Assembly: GCA_022410635.1 (NCBI GenBank)
Contig: JAJVDF010000463.1
Location: forward strand, 538,152-602,151
From: Tretioscincus oriximinensis
Taxonomy: Eukaryota; Chordata; Lepidosauria; Squamata; Gymnophthalmidae
DNA length: 64,000 nt
Reading direction: 5' to 3'
Shown here: one piece after another, positions 22,538 through 34,119 of the stretch
Layout of the letters: every line of letters starts with the position of its first letter
Position numbering within the stretch: the stretch's first letter is position 1
Made by a program: the position numbers and the translations under genes
The notes under the pieces: generated by a model
What the model saw: only the letters and a program-made list of their open reading frames with translations
Database searches by the model: none
Told to the model about the DNA's origin: nothing

Positions 22538-22605
22538 ATATTTATTTATTTAAAGCCATTTTTATACTGCCCTTCACTATCTCTATGGCCTTTGAGAATA
22601 CGAAA
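22538..22605 (-). mobile_element. L2-type 3' tail fragment
   Basis: ATATTTATTTATTTAAAGCC followed by TTTTTATACTGCCCTTCAC is the reverse complement of an L2/SINE 3' tail. Confidence 0.5.
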
Positions 22606-22899
22606 GAGTAGAAAATCACACAGATCTCAAGTGCCACAGTAACGTTTAATATACAATTTAACTGAGTGGCAACAGATGCTTTAATCACAACGTTGTAGGC
22701 AAGAGCCCCCATCTTTCCCATGTTACTCTGTAATTATGGGAGGAATTGATTTTAAGATACATAGTTTGATTGCTAGCTTGCCCTGTTCCCCTCAAAAACA
22801 ATCCCCCTCTTGATTCTGTTTTTAAAAAAGTGTGATAGAGATTTTGCAGTTCTTTTTAAAAAAACAGATTATCCACAGTTTAATGAAATTTTAGCAGGA

Positions 22900-23155
22900 C
22901 AACTCCTCAATGGATTAGTCTATGGAATTCACTTCCAGAAGAGACGGTGGTAGATAGCTTCAAGATAGGATTACACAAATTCATGGAAAAACAGACAGTA
23001 TTCCTGAAATGACATTTGCAGAGAGTCAACAGGTGAAGGTTTTGCCTTTTGCTTGAGATTGTGCCCTATTGCAATTGGTGGGCATGTGTGAGACAAAATG
23101 CTGGACTAGATGGATTACGGCCCCATTCAGTAGGGCTCCTCCTATGCTCTTATGT
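22900..23155 (+). mobile_element. CR1 LINE 3' end, plus orientation
   Basis: Reads GAATTCACTTCCAGAAGAGA, GGTGGTAGATAGCTTCAAGA, AGGTGAAGGTTTTGCC, GGACTAGATGGATTACGGCC and ends TCTTATGTAACG, the CR1 terminal octamer region. The first part corresponds to the reverse transcriptase C-terminus (LPEEVV-type block) in decayed form. It abuts an oppositely oriented CR1. Confidence 0.8.
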
Positions 23156-23395
23156 AACGTAAGAAAATAAGAGGAGCCCTGCTGGACTGGGCCACAGCCC
23201 ATCTAGTCCAGCATTCTTTCTCACACAGAGGCCCACCAATTGCACTGGGTAGTCTGAAACAGAAGAAGGCATTTTTTTTACCTGTTCACAATTCCCTGCA
23301 AATAGTATTTCAGAAATACTGCCTGTTGCTCCATCTTGGAGGTAGTATCAAGACGTCCATCCTAGTTCTTAGTTGTTAATTTATACTTTGGAATG
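23156..23395 (-). mobile_element. CR1 LINE 3' end, minus orientation
   Basis: Starts at the tail with GTAAGAAAATAAGAGGAGCC, then GCCACAGCCCATCTAGTCCA, GAGGCCCACCAATTGCAC and TCCATCTTGGAGGTAGTATC. This is the 3' UTR in reverse complement. Together with 22900-23155 it forms a tail-to-tail inverted pair. Confidence 0.85.
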
Positions 23396-23593
23396 TGGTT
23401 TTATAAGCCATTCGTAAGATTTGTGATATTAGTGATATATACTTTGACTTTTCATCCAAGTTCCTGTCGCCTTTGTTTCTTAAACAATAAATTCACCCAC
23501 ACTGGATTCTTATATGAAGGAGAATGCATCTGGTGAGAAGACAAATGGATTTTGCTTTCGCCTCTCCAGGATAGTTGATCACATATTGTTTAA

Positions 23594-23725
23594 GTAGGCT
23601 GACCAGATGGCTCCTTTTGGGGGAATTGAAAACCCCTTTTGGGGTGCTTCTAGGCCCCGTCCCAGTTTTGGGCTGCCAAAATATAGCAACCCTAGGTGCC
23701 TCCCAGTTTTTTTTTAAAAAAAGCA
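23594..23725. mobile_element. Foldback MITE family 1, left part
   Basis: TAGGCTGACCAGATGGCTCC, TTGAAAACCCCTTTTGGGGT and GTGCCTCCCAGTTTTTT match the left arm of family 1. The matching right arm is not adjacent but appears at 23965-24069, after an L2 tail. Confidence 0.7.
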
Positions 23726-23819
23726 GAACAGTAGCTAGAACATTTCCATACCTGGCTAAAATTTAGTTATCTGCTTTTGTTTATTTTACATCAAAAGCTT
23801 TTAAACGGTTTCCTCCTTA

Positions 23820-23960
23820 CTTCAAACTGAAATATTTTATTTATTTATTTATTTATTTGGCAATTTATATCCTGCCCTTCACCACTGGTCAGGGCAGGTA
23901 ATAGAAGACGAAGAAATAAAAAGTACACATTAATATAATATTTAAAATATCCATACCAAT
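23820..23960 (-). mobile_element. L2-type 3' tail between two MITE halves
   Basis: (ATTT)n at 23832-23859 followed by GGCAATTTATATCCTGCCC and ACCACTGGTCAGGGCAGG is the reverse complement of an L2 3' end. The corresponding upstream coding part seems to continue after the MITE half, at 24075-24180. Confidence 0.6.
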
Positions 23961-23964
23961 TTTT

Positions 23965-24069
23965 TTGAAAAATATTTTGTTTTTAATATTTTTTTCCTCA
24001 GAAAAAAACGGGAGGCACCCCAAAAACGGTTTTTAACCCCCCCCCCCAAAGGGGTCATCTGGTCAGCCA
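23965..24069. mobile_element. Foldback MITE family 1, right part
   Basis: TTTTTTCCTCAGAAAAAAAC, GGGAGGCACCCCAAAAACGG and AAAGGGGTCATCTGGTCAGC form the right arm of family 1. Separation from its left arm by an L2 tail indicates nested insertion or rearrangement. Confidence 0.7.
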
Positions 24070-24074
24070 ACTAG

Positions 24075-24180
24075 TGTCTCTAGAAGGAACCTCTTCCAGA
24101 GTTGGGAGCCACCACAGAGAAGGCTTGCCTGTGCACATCTCTGAACAGGGAGGAACGACTAGAAGGCCTTCTCCTTATCT
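24075..24180 (-). mobile_element. L2 C-terminal coding scrap
   Basis: AGAGTTGGGAGCCACCACAG followed by AGAAGGC is the reverse complement of the same L2 C-terminal block seen at 3600-3640 and 22215-22260. It is short and diverged. Confidence 0.5.
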
Positions 24181-24738
24181 AATTATTTATACCCTCCTCC
24201 TATAAAAAGAAAAAAAAAGAAAATGAAAAGAAAAAAGGCATAATTTAAAAAATGCAAAAAAGAGCAAGAGACGAAGATTAAGCGGTAAAATATAAGTGGA
24301 GATTATAGTGGAATGTCACCACAATAAGTGAGCATCAAGTTCATGTGGCTAAATTCACTTATATCGAGGCAGTCTTATAAATGACAATTTAATCTTCTAG
24401 TAAAATGGGAGGACAGAGGGGTGAAAGAAAGAGAAGAATCATAAACTATTAAACTAAGGAAAATATATTTTATAGGACAACAGGTGAATTTATTGTAAGC
24501 ATTTCTCTTTTTATTTAAGCGTCAGAGCTTGGATCAAAATGCACCTTTTGTTGTGGATGGGTTGTTAAAAAAAAGTCATTGTGACAAACCATCATGGGGA
24601 AACATTTCCTCAATAATCAATTGTCAATAAGTCATGGAAACTGCTTATTCTGCTTTTATGCAAGGCTCTTCATTACTCAACTCGTATTGTTCTCAAGAGG
24701 AATGAGATAAAAGCAATAGTGTCCCTGTCGTGAATCAC

Positions 24739-24772
24739 ACAAACACATACACACACACACACACACACACAG
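24739..24772 (+). repeat. (CA)n microsatellite
   Basis: About 12-15 CA units with one CATA interruption near the left edge. Confidence 0.9.
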
Positions 24773-24838
24773 AGTTTTCATTCTGTACACAGAGAAAAAA
24801 AAACCTATATCGAATACGGAATGAAGCAAACACTTAAG

Positions 24839-25135
24839 TAGGCATGGATAGCTCAGTTGCTAAGGAATCAATCTCTCATCTGGGAGATGGGTTTTCGAAG
24901 CCCTGTGTTGGACGTGGGGAAAGGTGAGCACCTTCCACTAGCCTGTAGCTCTAGTCAACCCAGCTTTTCAAAAGCATGAATTGCAAGAAATTGCTACTTA
25001 CTGCAAGTAGATACATGGGAACCACCACAGTCTGGTGGGGAAGATAGAATGTCAGCCTTAAGGCAAAAATACCCTTGTAAGCCTCTTTGAAAGGTGAGAA
25101 AAGCAGGGTATAAGAACCCAGTTCTTCTTCTTAAC
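24839..25135 (+). mobile_element. tRNA-derived SINE family B, full length
   Basis: The tRNA-like head reads GGCATGGATAGCTCAGTTGC then AAGGAATC, with an A-box-like TAGCTCAGTTG and a B-box-like region around TTTTCGAAGCCC. The body has ACCTTCCACTAGCCTGTAGC, AAAGCATGAATTGCAAGAAA and GTAGATACATGGGAACCACC. It ends GAAAGGTGAGAAAAGCAGGG and a short (TTC)n tail. The short 3' motif resembles that of the TTC-tailed family A copies at 31175 and 48478. Confidence 0.85.
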
Positions 25136-27560
25136 ATTATCTTTTTCTGTTCTTGGCATCACAAAAGATGTGAAATATGCAATGGGACTATAAGTGGGGT
25201 ACCAGTTGTCAACAATAACAAAATGACCTGCTTCCAGTTTCTCCTCTTCTGGCAGATTTTCTGTTCATGGTTTTAGTTGTATTTCTGCCTGTTTTTCTAC
25301 GGCATTTTTCATGTGCTTATTATAAACATATGGATGCCCAGCAACTTCACAAAGCTGACAGTCGCAGCAGCAGCACCTGAATGTGAAAAAGTGAAACAGA
25401 GCTGTTATTGTGCTGCAAGGGGAGCTTGCTTGGAAGAGTATGCTTGGCAACAGACAGGCTTTTCTTCCCAGCCTCCATGGGGCCTTGCTCTGTGGACTAC
25501 AGCTCCCAGCCTACACTNCAGCTAGTCTTGTGGGGGAGAATGGCTGTTTAGCCAATCTGTGCCCAGCTCTGCCCTCAGAAACATGTTTTCTGCTTACAGG
25601 AAGATGGTTGGGGNAACCATCATGTTGGAATAGGGATCTTTCAGAGTATGCAATAGGAAAAAATCTTTTAATAAGATCCCAAGTAGAAATCTCCTGCACA
25701 GATCAAGGAAGTGATGATGGTATTCAGGAGGTGATTATGACATTTGTGACCATATCTATTCTGTTGTCAATCTGTTTTGATTCTTCAAATCGATTCAAAA
25801 AGGGGTATGCAATTTACAACCATAATATGAATTCTGACACAGCAAAATGTGGGATTATTGCTTTGGGGAGAGAAAATAAAAGTCTCTATGGAGCCATGGA
25901 ACTTTGCCTAGATGGCAAGCAGGATAACATCTCACAAAAGACTGCCACGGGTTAGTACAAAACTATTCTAGTCCAATTTGGAGTGGTCATGAAGCATAGC
26001 TTTTCAAAATCATTGAAGTCAGAGCAATGGTAGCGTGAAATGTTTATTGTGACAGTAACAGTGAGACCTGTTTAATGTAAACATTATATAAGTATATTAA
26101 AAATACATGATTCACCCAACTTAAATGTAACTACAGCTCTTGCAAGTGACTTGAATTTTGCATTTTCCTCCTAATAGCATAATTCATTCCTTTTGAGGAA
26201 CCAAGCAGACTAGTATGAGATTTTGCCAGAAGAGGAGAGAAATCCATGTCTTGTCTGATTTGCTGTTTATTTTTAAATTGCATGCATTTTCTTTCCCTTA
26301 AGTGAGCTGACCACCAGTTTGGCACCCCATCAACACCCCTAAATAACAACTGAATGCTGATGCTCTCTGGAAGGGAAGCAATTTCNAAATTTATTTTCAT
26401 AGTGGAAAATAGGTTTGCCAGAATAGTTTCAGTTTATGGAAAGGGAGGAACAGCTGTATTTAGTTTATAATAAATCTTTGACAAATCAGTAAAAGCAAAT
26501 AGACAGCACAACTGTATCCCATAAAAGTGGAAAATATTAAACAACAGGCAGTGAAGTTGTTAAACTTTCCCACAGATACTGCCGTTAAAACCTTCACGAA
26601 ACATCAATGTAAAATGTTCACGCGGAGAGGAATCTGGGAGCAAAGGGGCATGAGAAGAAGATAAAATTACTTCTTATGAGAGAAATATCGTGCTAATTTG
26701 ATGATTCTAGGTATGTGGACAAGGATATTTCCCTCCTGTTACTATGTTTTGGTGCTGAATAATTACTTGCTGGCCACAAGGAAAGTCAGAACATTGACAC
26801 GGCAGACCTATTGGATTTGTTTTGCGTTGCCTTCAGGCCGTATTGGAGGTTATTCAATTTTGCCTGAGGAGGACAACCTATTATGAGAGATGAGCCATGG
26901 AGACATCTCTTCTGATTGCCCACCGAAGCCATTATCGCGGCACTGAGAGGGCACTGGCGATGAGTAGACAGGCAAGAAGCACAGATCTCAATTACCTAGG
27001 GACAAGATACAATTTACATTACTAGAAGCAATAGGACAGAGGGTAATCAGCCTAGGGAATAGGGATACAGACCAGGAACGAGCAGGTATTAACCGCAATG
27101 GAGAAACTGAACTAATTGCTTATGCTGGGCCTGACGACCTCTAGTCTTACAAGATATTAACTGATTGGCTTGATCTGTAATTAGATGAACTAGTCATACA
27201 TTGCCAGGACCTAGTTTTTTCAGCAAAACAGGGAGAGTGGGTAAAGGGGAAATTAGGATTTTCTTTTCCTCATCTTTTAAATTGTTATAGATTATTTGAT
27301 ATATTTTCTATACATTTTTAACATATCTAACTAATTTGAGCGGGTAGAATACAGACTACTGATATTACTGTCTTATTTTTGTGAAATATTATAAAAAAGC
27401 TTCCTACTCAATTAAGTTCAGCTCAATTAAGTCTAACAGGCCTCTTCAGAAATATTTATTTCAAGTGAGATAGCAGAGAGGATTTATAGAGCAAAATGTT
27501 TCAGCCAGGAAATAATCTTTTCAGTATTCTGATTCATTAGTCAATCATAGCTTATTTTGG
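25136..27560. other. No recognisable gene or repeat over 2.4 kb
   Basis: The longest open frame (25410-25955 plus, 181 codons including ambiguous residues) has no domain, signal peptide or repeat signature, and is probably chance. The part at 26560-27200 is repeat-free and has no transposon texture, making it a possible conserved non-coding stretch. Nothing else is identifiable. Confidence 0.4.
25496..25508 (+). promoter_or_regulatory. ACTAYRNNNCCCR motif (ZNF143/THAP11-type), isolated
   Basis: ACTACAGCTCCCA fits the vertebrate promoter motif ACTAYRNNNCCCR exactly. It may simply be part of an old dispersed repeat. No CpG island or exon is adjacent. Confidence 0.3.
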
Positions 27561-27639
27561 AACTAGCAGAATTAGCCCATTGCCTTATGGTAATGCAGTG
27601 GGCTGTGGTCGCTTTTCCTCTGTGCTCCAATCTATGCTG

Positions 27640-27765
27640 CCATCCACTCTCTCTTTCTTTTCGCCTCCCATTTCTCTTTCATTTGCCACTTCCTTGTGCT
27701 TTCCTTCCTTCCATTTTCCTTTCCTTCTTCCTTTTTTCCCTTCTTCCTTACTTTTGTATTTTTGA
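27640..27765 (+). repeat. Pyrimidine-rich tract
   Basis: Irregular CTTTCCTTCC-type run on the plus strand, low complexity. It explains the open frames on both strands here. Confidence 0.7.
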
Positions 27766-27944
27766 CGTTTACCATTTTGGCACAAATTATTCTTATGCCT
27801 GGCCTTTCCCATTAATATATTAATATATTCATTTCCTTAAAAAAGAAAAAGGAATTGAATGCATGAATTGACTATGCTTGTATGAATGGTGTCAATCAGG
27901 CATGTGTCTGTGTCATCACCCAGCTCTATTTCCCCATAACCATA

Positions 27945-28250
<306 letters not shown>

Positions 28251-28360
28251 AAGTCTAGCAAAGGAGCTAGCTAGTCTCAAAGTTAGTCTCAAAGTGCTGC
28301 TAGCTCCTTTGCTGGACTTTCTGCTAGACTAACACGGCTATTTCTCTGAAATAGATAAAT
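28251..28360. repeat. Hairpin formed by a retroelement 3' end and its inverted copy
   Basis: The left arm AAGTCTAGCAAAGGAGCTAG (28251-28270) pairs with the right arm (28299-28319) with one G-U-compatible mismatch. The right arm continues into CTGCTAGACTAACACGGCTA and TTTCTCTGAA, which is also at 34600-34640. That 3' end is widespread in reptile genomes and I believe it belongs to a Penelope-like or similar retroelement, but I cannot prove the family. Confidence 0.6.
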
Positions 28361-28684
28361 AAAATAAATAAATAATTGTCATTGGAAATCCAAGTGACAT
28401 TTATGATTAGAAATACAACTTACCAAATTAGTCTGGATTTAAGGGCTCTGTAGTCATCTTCTGGGGTCTCATAGGCCCTACTCCCAAGCACGATTTGCAG
28501 CAAGTTGGATGCAACATTATCTTCAGTGCACCACATGCTACNCTACTACAGCGATCCACTTGCTTAAAGGGTCCCTTATCACAGAATTATTAGCGACGCA
28601 TTTCATCTGATTCAAAAGAACTGATTGCTCTGTTCATCAATGAGAACAGAGCAAATGCATTGGCTCTTGGCTTGCAGAGAATGC

Positions 28685-28697
28685 TGGGAATTGTAGT
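28685..28697 (-). promoter_or_regulatory. ACTAYRNNNCCCR motif (ZNF143/THAP11-type)
   Basis: On the minus strand ACTACAATTCCCA is followed by GCATTC, a very close fit to the extended ZNF143 site ACTACAATTCCCAGCAT. No adjacent exon is visible. The function here is unproven. Confidence 0.4.
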
Positions 28698-28851
28698 TGA
28701 GCAAGCACAGCATTACCTTATGGGGTTTGTCACGAGTTGATGTTGTTAGGCAAAAAGTCACAGCAGCATGGAAGCTAAGGTAAAATGGGGCGGCTGCTGA
28801 ATGCATTTTAAAAAGTGAGGCAAACGCTGTTGTGGGGGCTTATCTATAGAG

Positions 28852-28990
28852 TAGGGCTACCAGGTAAAACCCAGGGTAAATGTTTATGCCGGGGTGCCTT
28901 TAATGGCTGAAGCACCTGCGGGAGAAATCACTTTTTCATACCCATGAAAGATGGAAAACTTTTATGCCCAATTTTATGTGGTAACCCTAT
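28852..28990. mobile_element. Small TIR element (about 140 bp)
   Basis: The left end TAGGGCTACCAGGTAAAA is mirrored by the right end, which on the other strand reads TAGGGTTACCACATAAAA. Outer TA dinucleotides are present at both ends. There is no coding capacity. Probably a MITE, superfamily unresolved. Confidence 0.6.
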
Positions 28991-30950
28991 CATAAACTCA
29001 CACGAAATGCAGATATATGAGCAATAGCATTCTGATCCAGGACAAGGGGAGGCATGCAAAAGGGATACCTTACATGTGGGGAACAACTGTGGGATATATT
29101 TCTGAGATGTATGGGATACAGTTAATAAGGGTTTCAGTTCTTAAGAAAGTGCTTTATAGATTGGTCCAACTTCCTGTTAGTGGAAAATATATTTCCATGG
29201 GTGGGCCTTAGTGGTGATCAATGAAGAAGTTCCTTTCCTGCACTAACTGCGGTGTAGCTAGGAGCTCTAGTCCATAGTGCAGAGTCCTGTGCAGGCTGGG
29301 CTACTAGGAGGTGGACTACACTTCCCAGGAGCCCCATCACAGCATAAGAACAATTCTATTTCACCCTGCACACATTTTGGGCTGCTGCTGTTACTCCTTT
29401 TATAATCATGAGCCTGCTAAGCACTTGCCATTGTGAAAATGCAGTGCAGAAAAGCAGGCACAAATGCAACTGGAAACAAAAATTCTGCCTGAAAATGAAA
29501 AACCGGAAGCTGGTCGTTTTGTTGGTCTGTCGCATATTTCTGGCAGCAGCCCAGAGCCAGAAGAAGAAACCACACCATTGCCCACACAAACGGCCAAGTT
29601 ACTGGGCCCCATATAAACCTGTTCTGTGGCAATGCATAAAGTTCTCTTGGTACCTCAACAGACTGTGTATTCTGGCTATATCCCTGACTCTTTCCACTTG
29701 GCTGTTCTCATTAACAGCCCTGACATGACTAATGTGACTAAACATGATCTCATTCCTTGGCTGACAGATAAACGTATTAAACACTGGCATGAATCTCATT
29801 TCAAGAAACAGGCTCATCATCTCTGCCTAGGGAGAATGACTTATTTAGAGAAAGACGAGGGAGCTCAACTTCCACCCCCTCCCCAAGTTGGCAGTTATGG
29901 TCCGTACAGTACAGAGGGTTTTGAAATTTAAAAGCTTTATCACGGGTCTCTGGCAGGGCTGCTGTCGACAATCTTAGTAAAAGCTGTGACGAAATCTGAA
30001 GAAGTTAGAATCCCTTCCGTTTAAACTTCACTTCTCTTACTGCTAACTCAAAGGACACTTCAGAACGAGTCATTCTTTTATCCTTCTTTTCCTTTCCTTT
30101 TCCTTTGTAAGAAAAAAGAAATAGTATTTTGAGTGAAATCCAGTACAAGGCTACTGAGAATTAAGTCTCATCGAGCAGGGCAGAGCTTACCTGAGGTAAG
30201 ATAAAGACTGCCATATGGCATCCAGGAGGTCAGAGTTCCTAAATATTTTGTGACTTTAGTAGGCATTTCAGCAAGAGTTGCTTGTAATGCAAGCAATGAC
30301 TGCAAAAATTTTCTTTTCTACACAGCTAGAAATACAGACCCTGACCTGGATTCCACGTGTCAATCTGAAGTGAGAATATATAGAACTGTTGCCTTGTTGA
30401 GCAGTTGGGATGCAGAAATGGAGTCAAGAGTTGAAGGTGGGGATGGTGTGGTGTGCTTGGCCTCTGTTTATCCTTGTCTCCCACTGAGAGAGCACTATGG
30501 ATTTTTATTTAACCTGGAAAGGTCTTTACGAGGCTTGGAATATCTCCTATAGCTTGTCATTTTGAAAGTAAGGCATGGAAGAANGTCCCTCCCAGTGCAT
30601 AGATGAATGGAGCATCTGGCGAGGCAAAAGGAACTCGTGCCAGCTCTGTTATGCCCTTCTACCAAGGACTGATATGTGCTTTCCACTTTGAGGAAGAAAA
30701 AAAAAAGTTGGCCTTAGGCCCTTGACCTTTCACTGAAAGACAGATGCTTCTGTATATTTGTCATGCCTTATTATGAGTGTTACATGCAGGAAAATGATTC
30801 CTGGGTATTATATGCTTTCATTCCCATCTCTTTCATCTTCGATTGGTGGAATATTTCTTTCTTATGAATATTTTTTCTCTGTTCTGTGGACACCACACAA
30901 AGACAAAGCCTCGCCCTCTGAGTTATTTGTTTATTTGTTTATTTATTTAT
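28991..30950. other. No recognisable gene or repeat
   Basis: Contains an ACTAYRNNNCCCR motif at 29315-29327. The overlapping open frames on both strands at 29356-29931 have no family signature. The frame at 30250-30552 is likewise unremarkable. Confidence 0.4.
29315..29327 (+). promoter_or_regulatory. ACTAYRNNNCCCR motif, third copy
   Basis: ACTACACTTCCCA fits the ZNF143/THAP11-type motif exactly. It lies 0.6 kb from the copy at 28685. Confidence 0.3.
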
Positions 30951-30954
30951 AAAT

Positions 30955-31178
30955 AGACTCTTATCTGGGAAGTCTCCCGGTTTGATTCTATACTCCTCCA
31001 CAAAAGCCAGCTGGATAACCTTAGTCTAGTCAGTTCTTTGGAGCCCTCGCAGCCCCACCTACTTCACAAGATTTCTGTTGTGAAGAGAAGAACAGACGAT
31101 TATTTAAGCCACTTTGAGTCCCTTTGAGTTGACAAAAATGTGGTATAAAACCGAGTCTTCTTCTTTTAATTTAATTTA
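30955..31178 (+). mobile_element. Sauria-type SINE (family A body, TTC tail), head truncated
   Basis: The body reads AAGTCTCCCGGTTTGATTC, TACTCCTCCACAAAAGCCAG and CACCTACTTCACAAGATTTC. The 3' end is CACTTTGAGTCCCTTTGAG, TGTGGTATAAAACCGAGTC and TTCTTC, a different tail from the (AAATA)n copies, so the same body exists with two tail types. Confidence 0.75.
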
Positions 31179-31419
31179 AGATTATGTTATGTTAGTTAAT
31201 TAACTAGTTAGTTAGTTGCTTCCTTACTTATTTGCTTTAATNCAAGTTTTTTTGTGCAATGAAACAGAATTCTGGGCAATTTTTTGGGTTGATTTATAAG
31301 TGAGGAAGTGAGATAGGGCAGCCACAGAATGAATAGGCACACACCCCTCTCCCCTTTTGTCACTAGGTTTTATTTTGGGTTACATTGAAATAGGTACCTG
31401 CAATCTGCATGCTAATGTA

Positions 31420-31452
31420 ATATGTGTGTGTGAGAGNGAGCGAGAGAGATGT
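31420..31452 (+). repeat. Short (GT)n/(GA)n microsatellite
   Basis: TGTGTGTGTGTGAGAG run with an N at 31437. Low complexity. Confidence 0.8.
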
Positions 31453-31929
31453 AGCCTGCAGCGTATTAGATGTTTGTATACTGCATGGATGAATAGACAG
31501 CCAATAAAGCTCGCAAGTGAAGTTGTTGGGTAACACTTGACATTTTTATTAAGAAGAAGCATTCTTGGATTTAAAAGCCCTCTTCTGCTGATAACATGAA
31601 TAGTTATCACATATCTATTGAATTGATATATTTAGAAAGATTATTTGGAGAAAGATCTCACGGCTATTGAACTGAAGCTGTTTCAAGCAGCTTGGTTATG
31701 TTTCTTTCTTTCTTTTTGCTCCCTGCAGCCAAATTCTCAAAGGTAAATGAGCTAAAATAATTTGCTGGAGGGGATACTTTACTTTCAAGATTCATTCCCT
31801 TGCATAAAATCATAAGAGGAAAGAAAGAGGAGGAGGGTATTAGAAGCAAGGCAGCACAATCAAATGTTTTNTGTACTGACATTATTTTAAAATAGGCGTA
31901 TAAATTTCACCCATCGTTATTGCTTTCAG

Positions 31930-32040
31930 TGTATTCATATCACATTTTATTTTTATGTTGTAAGATGCCCTAAGACCTTAGGGTCCAAGGTGGGGTACAA
32001 ATGCAAATAAATAAGGCAATAACAAATTAAAATAATAAAT
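31930..32040 (+). mobile_element. L2-type 3' tail fragment
   Basis: GATGCCCTAAGACCTTAGGG, GGTGGGGTACAAATGC and AAATAAATAAGG form the L2/SINE 3' terminus in sense orientation. Confidence 0.6.
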
Positions 32041-33545
32041 ATTCTATGGTTTTTCTGTATGTTGGTTTATCAGTGATTGTGTTTTATCTATAAAGTTTTA
32101 AGTCTTTGCCAGTTTGTGCCAGTCTACAGAGCAAGACATTTCCACACCAGTGTAGAACAGGGATTCTTCTGCTCCTTTTCATTAGCCATGACAGCTTTGA
32201 GTAATGTCTCTTTTGCCCTTAACAATTGTGTCAGGAGAAAAGAGAAAGCAAAATATGCTATTAATAAAAGGGATTGTTCCCAGAAGGTATAACAAGCAAA
32301 TAAAATCAAGTGGAAATTTGCTGCTGGAAAATTTGCTTACATATCTGTGAACTAGAGATAGTATAGCTTGTCATTTATTGAAATAGCCATCTCCCCTGCC
32401 TCCCCTGGTTCTAAGAAAATGTGCCTAAAGCTATTATCGTATCTATCGACTCTGTGGGATTTAACGGACGTGGCTACTTTCCCCAAGTGGCAAGAAATGA
32501 CCTCTTTCAGGCAAAGTTCAAGCTGAGTAAAAGCTCCAAGGCTGACATTAGAGACCTGTCAGTTGCTTGGTAGGATAAAAGTGTAAAATTATATGTGATG
32601 CACACAATCCAGTCACATCAAACAGCAAAGAATTGTTTACTGAATGAACTACANGGTTGCTAATTATACTTTTGCTTTAAGTACGCACATTGTGATTGGC
32701 AACAAATACCAGGAGATTTTGAGTAAGGAAAGCTTCTAATAAGTATGCAACAATTACATCAAGCGTGTTCTTTGCACCTTAATTTCTTATGGCATTATAC
32801 AAGCAAATTTAAATTTGTCTTATGATGCAGCTTATTTTTATCTACTGGTTTTTAAGGCAGTGTGAATTATTAAAAAAAAAACTAAAAAATGGAGCAAAAA
32901 ACCCCACACCTTTTAATCAAACTAACAAATATCCAAATAAGGAGGGAAAAAATACCGTTTTCTTTCTTGAACCACATAATGTAATTGAATGTATAAAGTC
33001 CCCATATGATAAAAACATTCTAATAATACTAATAATAAAAGGAAACATCTTTACAAACAAAAAGCCCAGGTTAAAAAGGTATGAGTTGAACATTAATGTT
33101 CTTCAACAAAGTTGTTAAGTGGTCAGAATTAAAACTAAGTATCTACATACAGGCTGCATCCAGAAGTGTGATTTGTCATGATATTATTATGTGACTATAG
33201 ACGATTGCCACATGGTTCCAAGGTATTCATAGCATAGTGGTGGAATGATATCTTGTGATATATCATGCTTTATAAAAATAGTGGGGGAAAGCAACTTTCA
33301 CAATGCTTTTCCCTGATATGGCATGAAGGGAAACTAAGTGGACCCAGATGCTGGCAGAGAGGGCTGGATTTAGGCTGTATTTTGCCCATGGGCTGTAATT
33401 TACTTACTTCTTTCTTTCTTTTACTCCCTTTCTTCCCTCAGCTACTTTGGGTTTTATAATAATAAAAACAATTAAAAAATATATCTTCTTAGTACTACCG
33501 GTATCTATATTTTGCCTATATATGGCCCTGCTGGCAGCCACGCAT
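32041..33545. other. Unique-looking DNA; candidate conserved non-coding patch
   Basis: No repeat recognised. At 32430-32660 the sequence is balanced in composition and repeat-free (for example GGGATTTAACGGACGTGGC). I suspect an evolutionarily constrained patch, only from texture. The rest is AT-rich. Confidence 0.3.
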
Positions 33546-33752
33546 GTGTGGATGCACCATCTCTGTGCACTTTCAGAAAATGCTTGAAGATGGCCTTTGG
33601 CCTGGCCTTTGGCTGAGAAAACTACTGTCTCCTCCCCATTTTTAGATATGGCTGTTTTTAATGTGTTAAAAATTATGATTTTATTGTTAACCGCCCTGAG
33701 ACCTACGGGTATAGGGCGGTATAAAAATGAAAATAAATAAATAAATAAAATG
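33546..33752 (+). mobile_element. L2 LINE 3' end, sense orientation
   Basis: CTGTGCACTTTCAGAAAATG, TTTGGCCTGGCCTTTGGCTG, TTAACCGCCCTGAGACC, TACGGGTATAGGGCGGTATA and (AAATA)n. This is the best-preserved L2 terminus in the window. It is 5'-truncated to about 200 bp. Confidence 0.9.
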
Positions 33753-34100
33753 AAGACTCTGCAAGCACAAGTAGCAGCATGGGCAAGTCCAAATATGCAA
33801 AATATCTGGCAAAATATCTGGATGTGCAGGCAGCAGGGAGAGGTGAATAGCACATTTACTACAGGCTCACTGTTCTGCTATGCAGCCATTTTGGGAGCAA
33901 AAATAATGATCACATAATTTATTATGAGAGATCACTTCAATTCATGATAGCAGGTGCCATTGGATATGGCCACATTACAACTTTGTCTTTGGCCTAGCTA
34001 TGGCACAGTGGATCACCAGCTGATGACCTTCTCCAGGAAAAAAACTAGAGGAAAATATGCTGGAAGGAACAACAGAAATGTAAATGCACCCAGTTTGCTA
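33753..34100. other. No recognisable feature
   Basis: Unique-looking AT-rich sequence between two repeat blocks. Confidence 0.4.
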
Positions 34101-34119
34101 CATATAGGCTATCTGTAGA

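Noticed and set aside
24839..24920. tRNA-like sequence with A-box and B-box
   Set aside because: It is the head of a SINE repeated at 52658 and 62838. It lacks a proper cloverleaf and continues into the SINE body, so it is not a tRNA gene.
25410..25955. 181-codon plus-strand open frame
   Set aside because: Contains ambiguous bases, has no domain, signal peptide or codon pattern, and no splice context that I can see. Length alone is compatible with chance in a 64-kb window.
29356..29931. Cluster of overlapping open frames on both strands
   Set aside because: Frames overlap in four reading frames and none looks like a conserved protein. Treated as chance openness.
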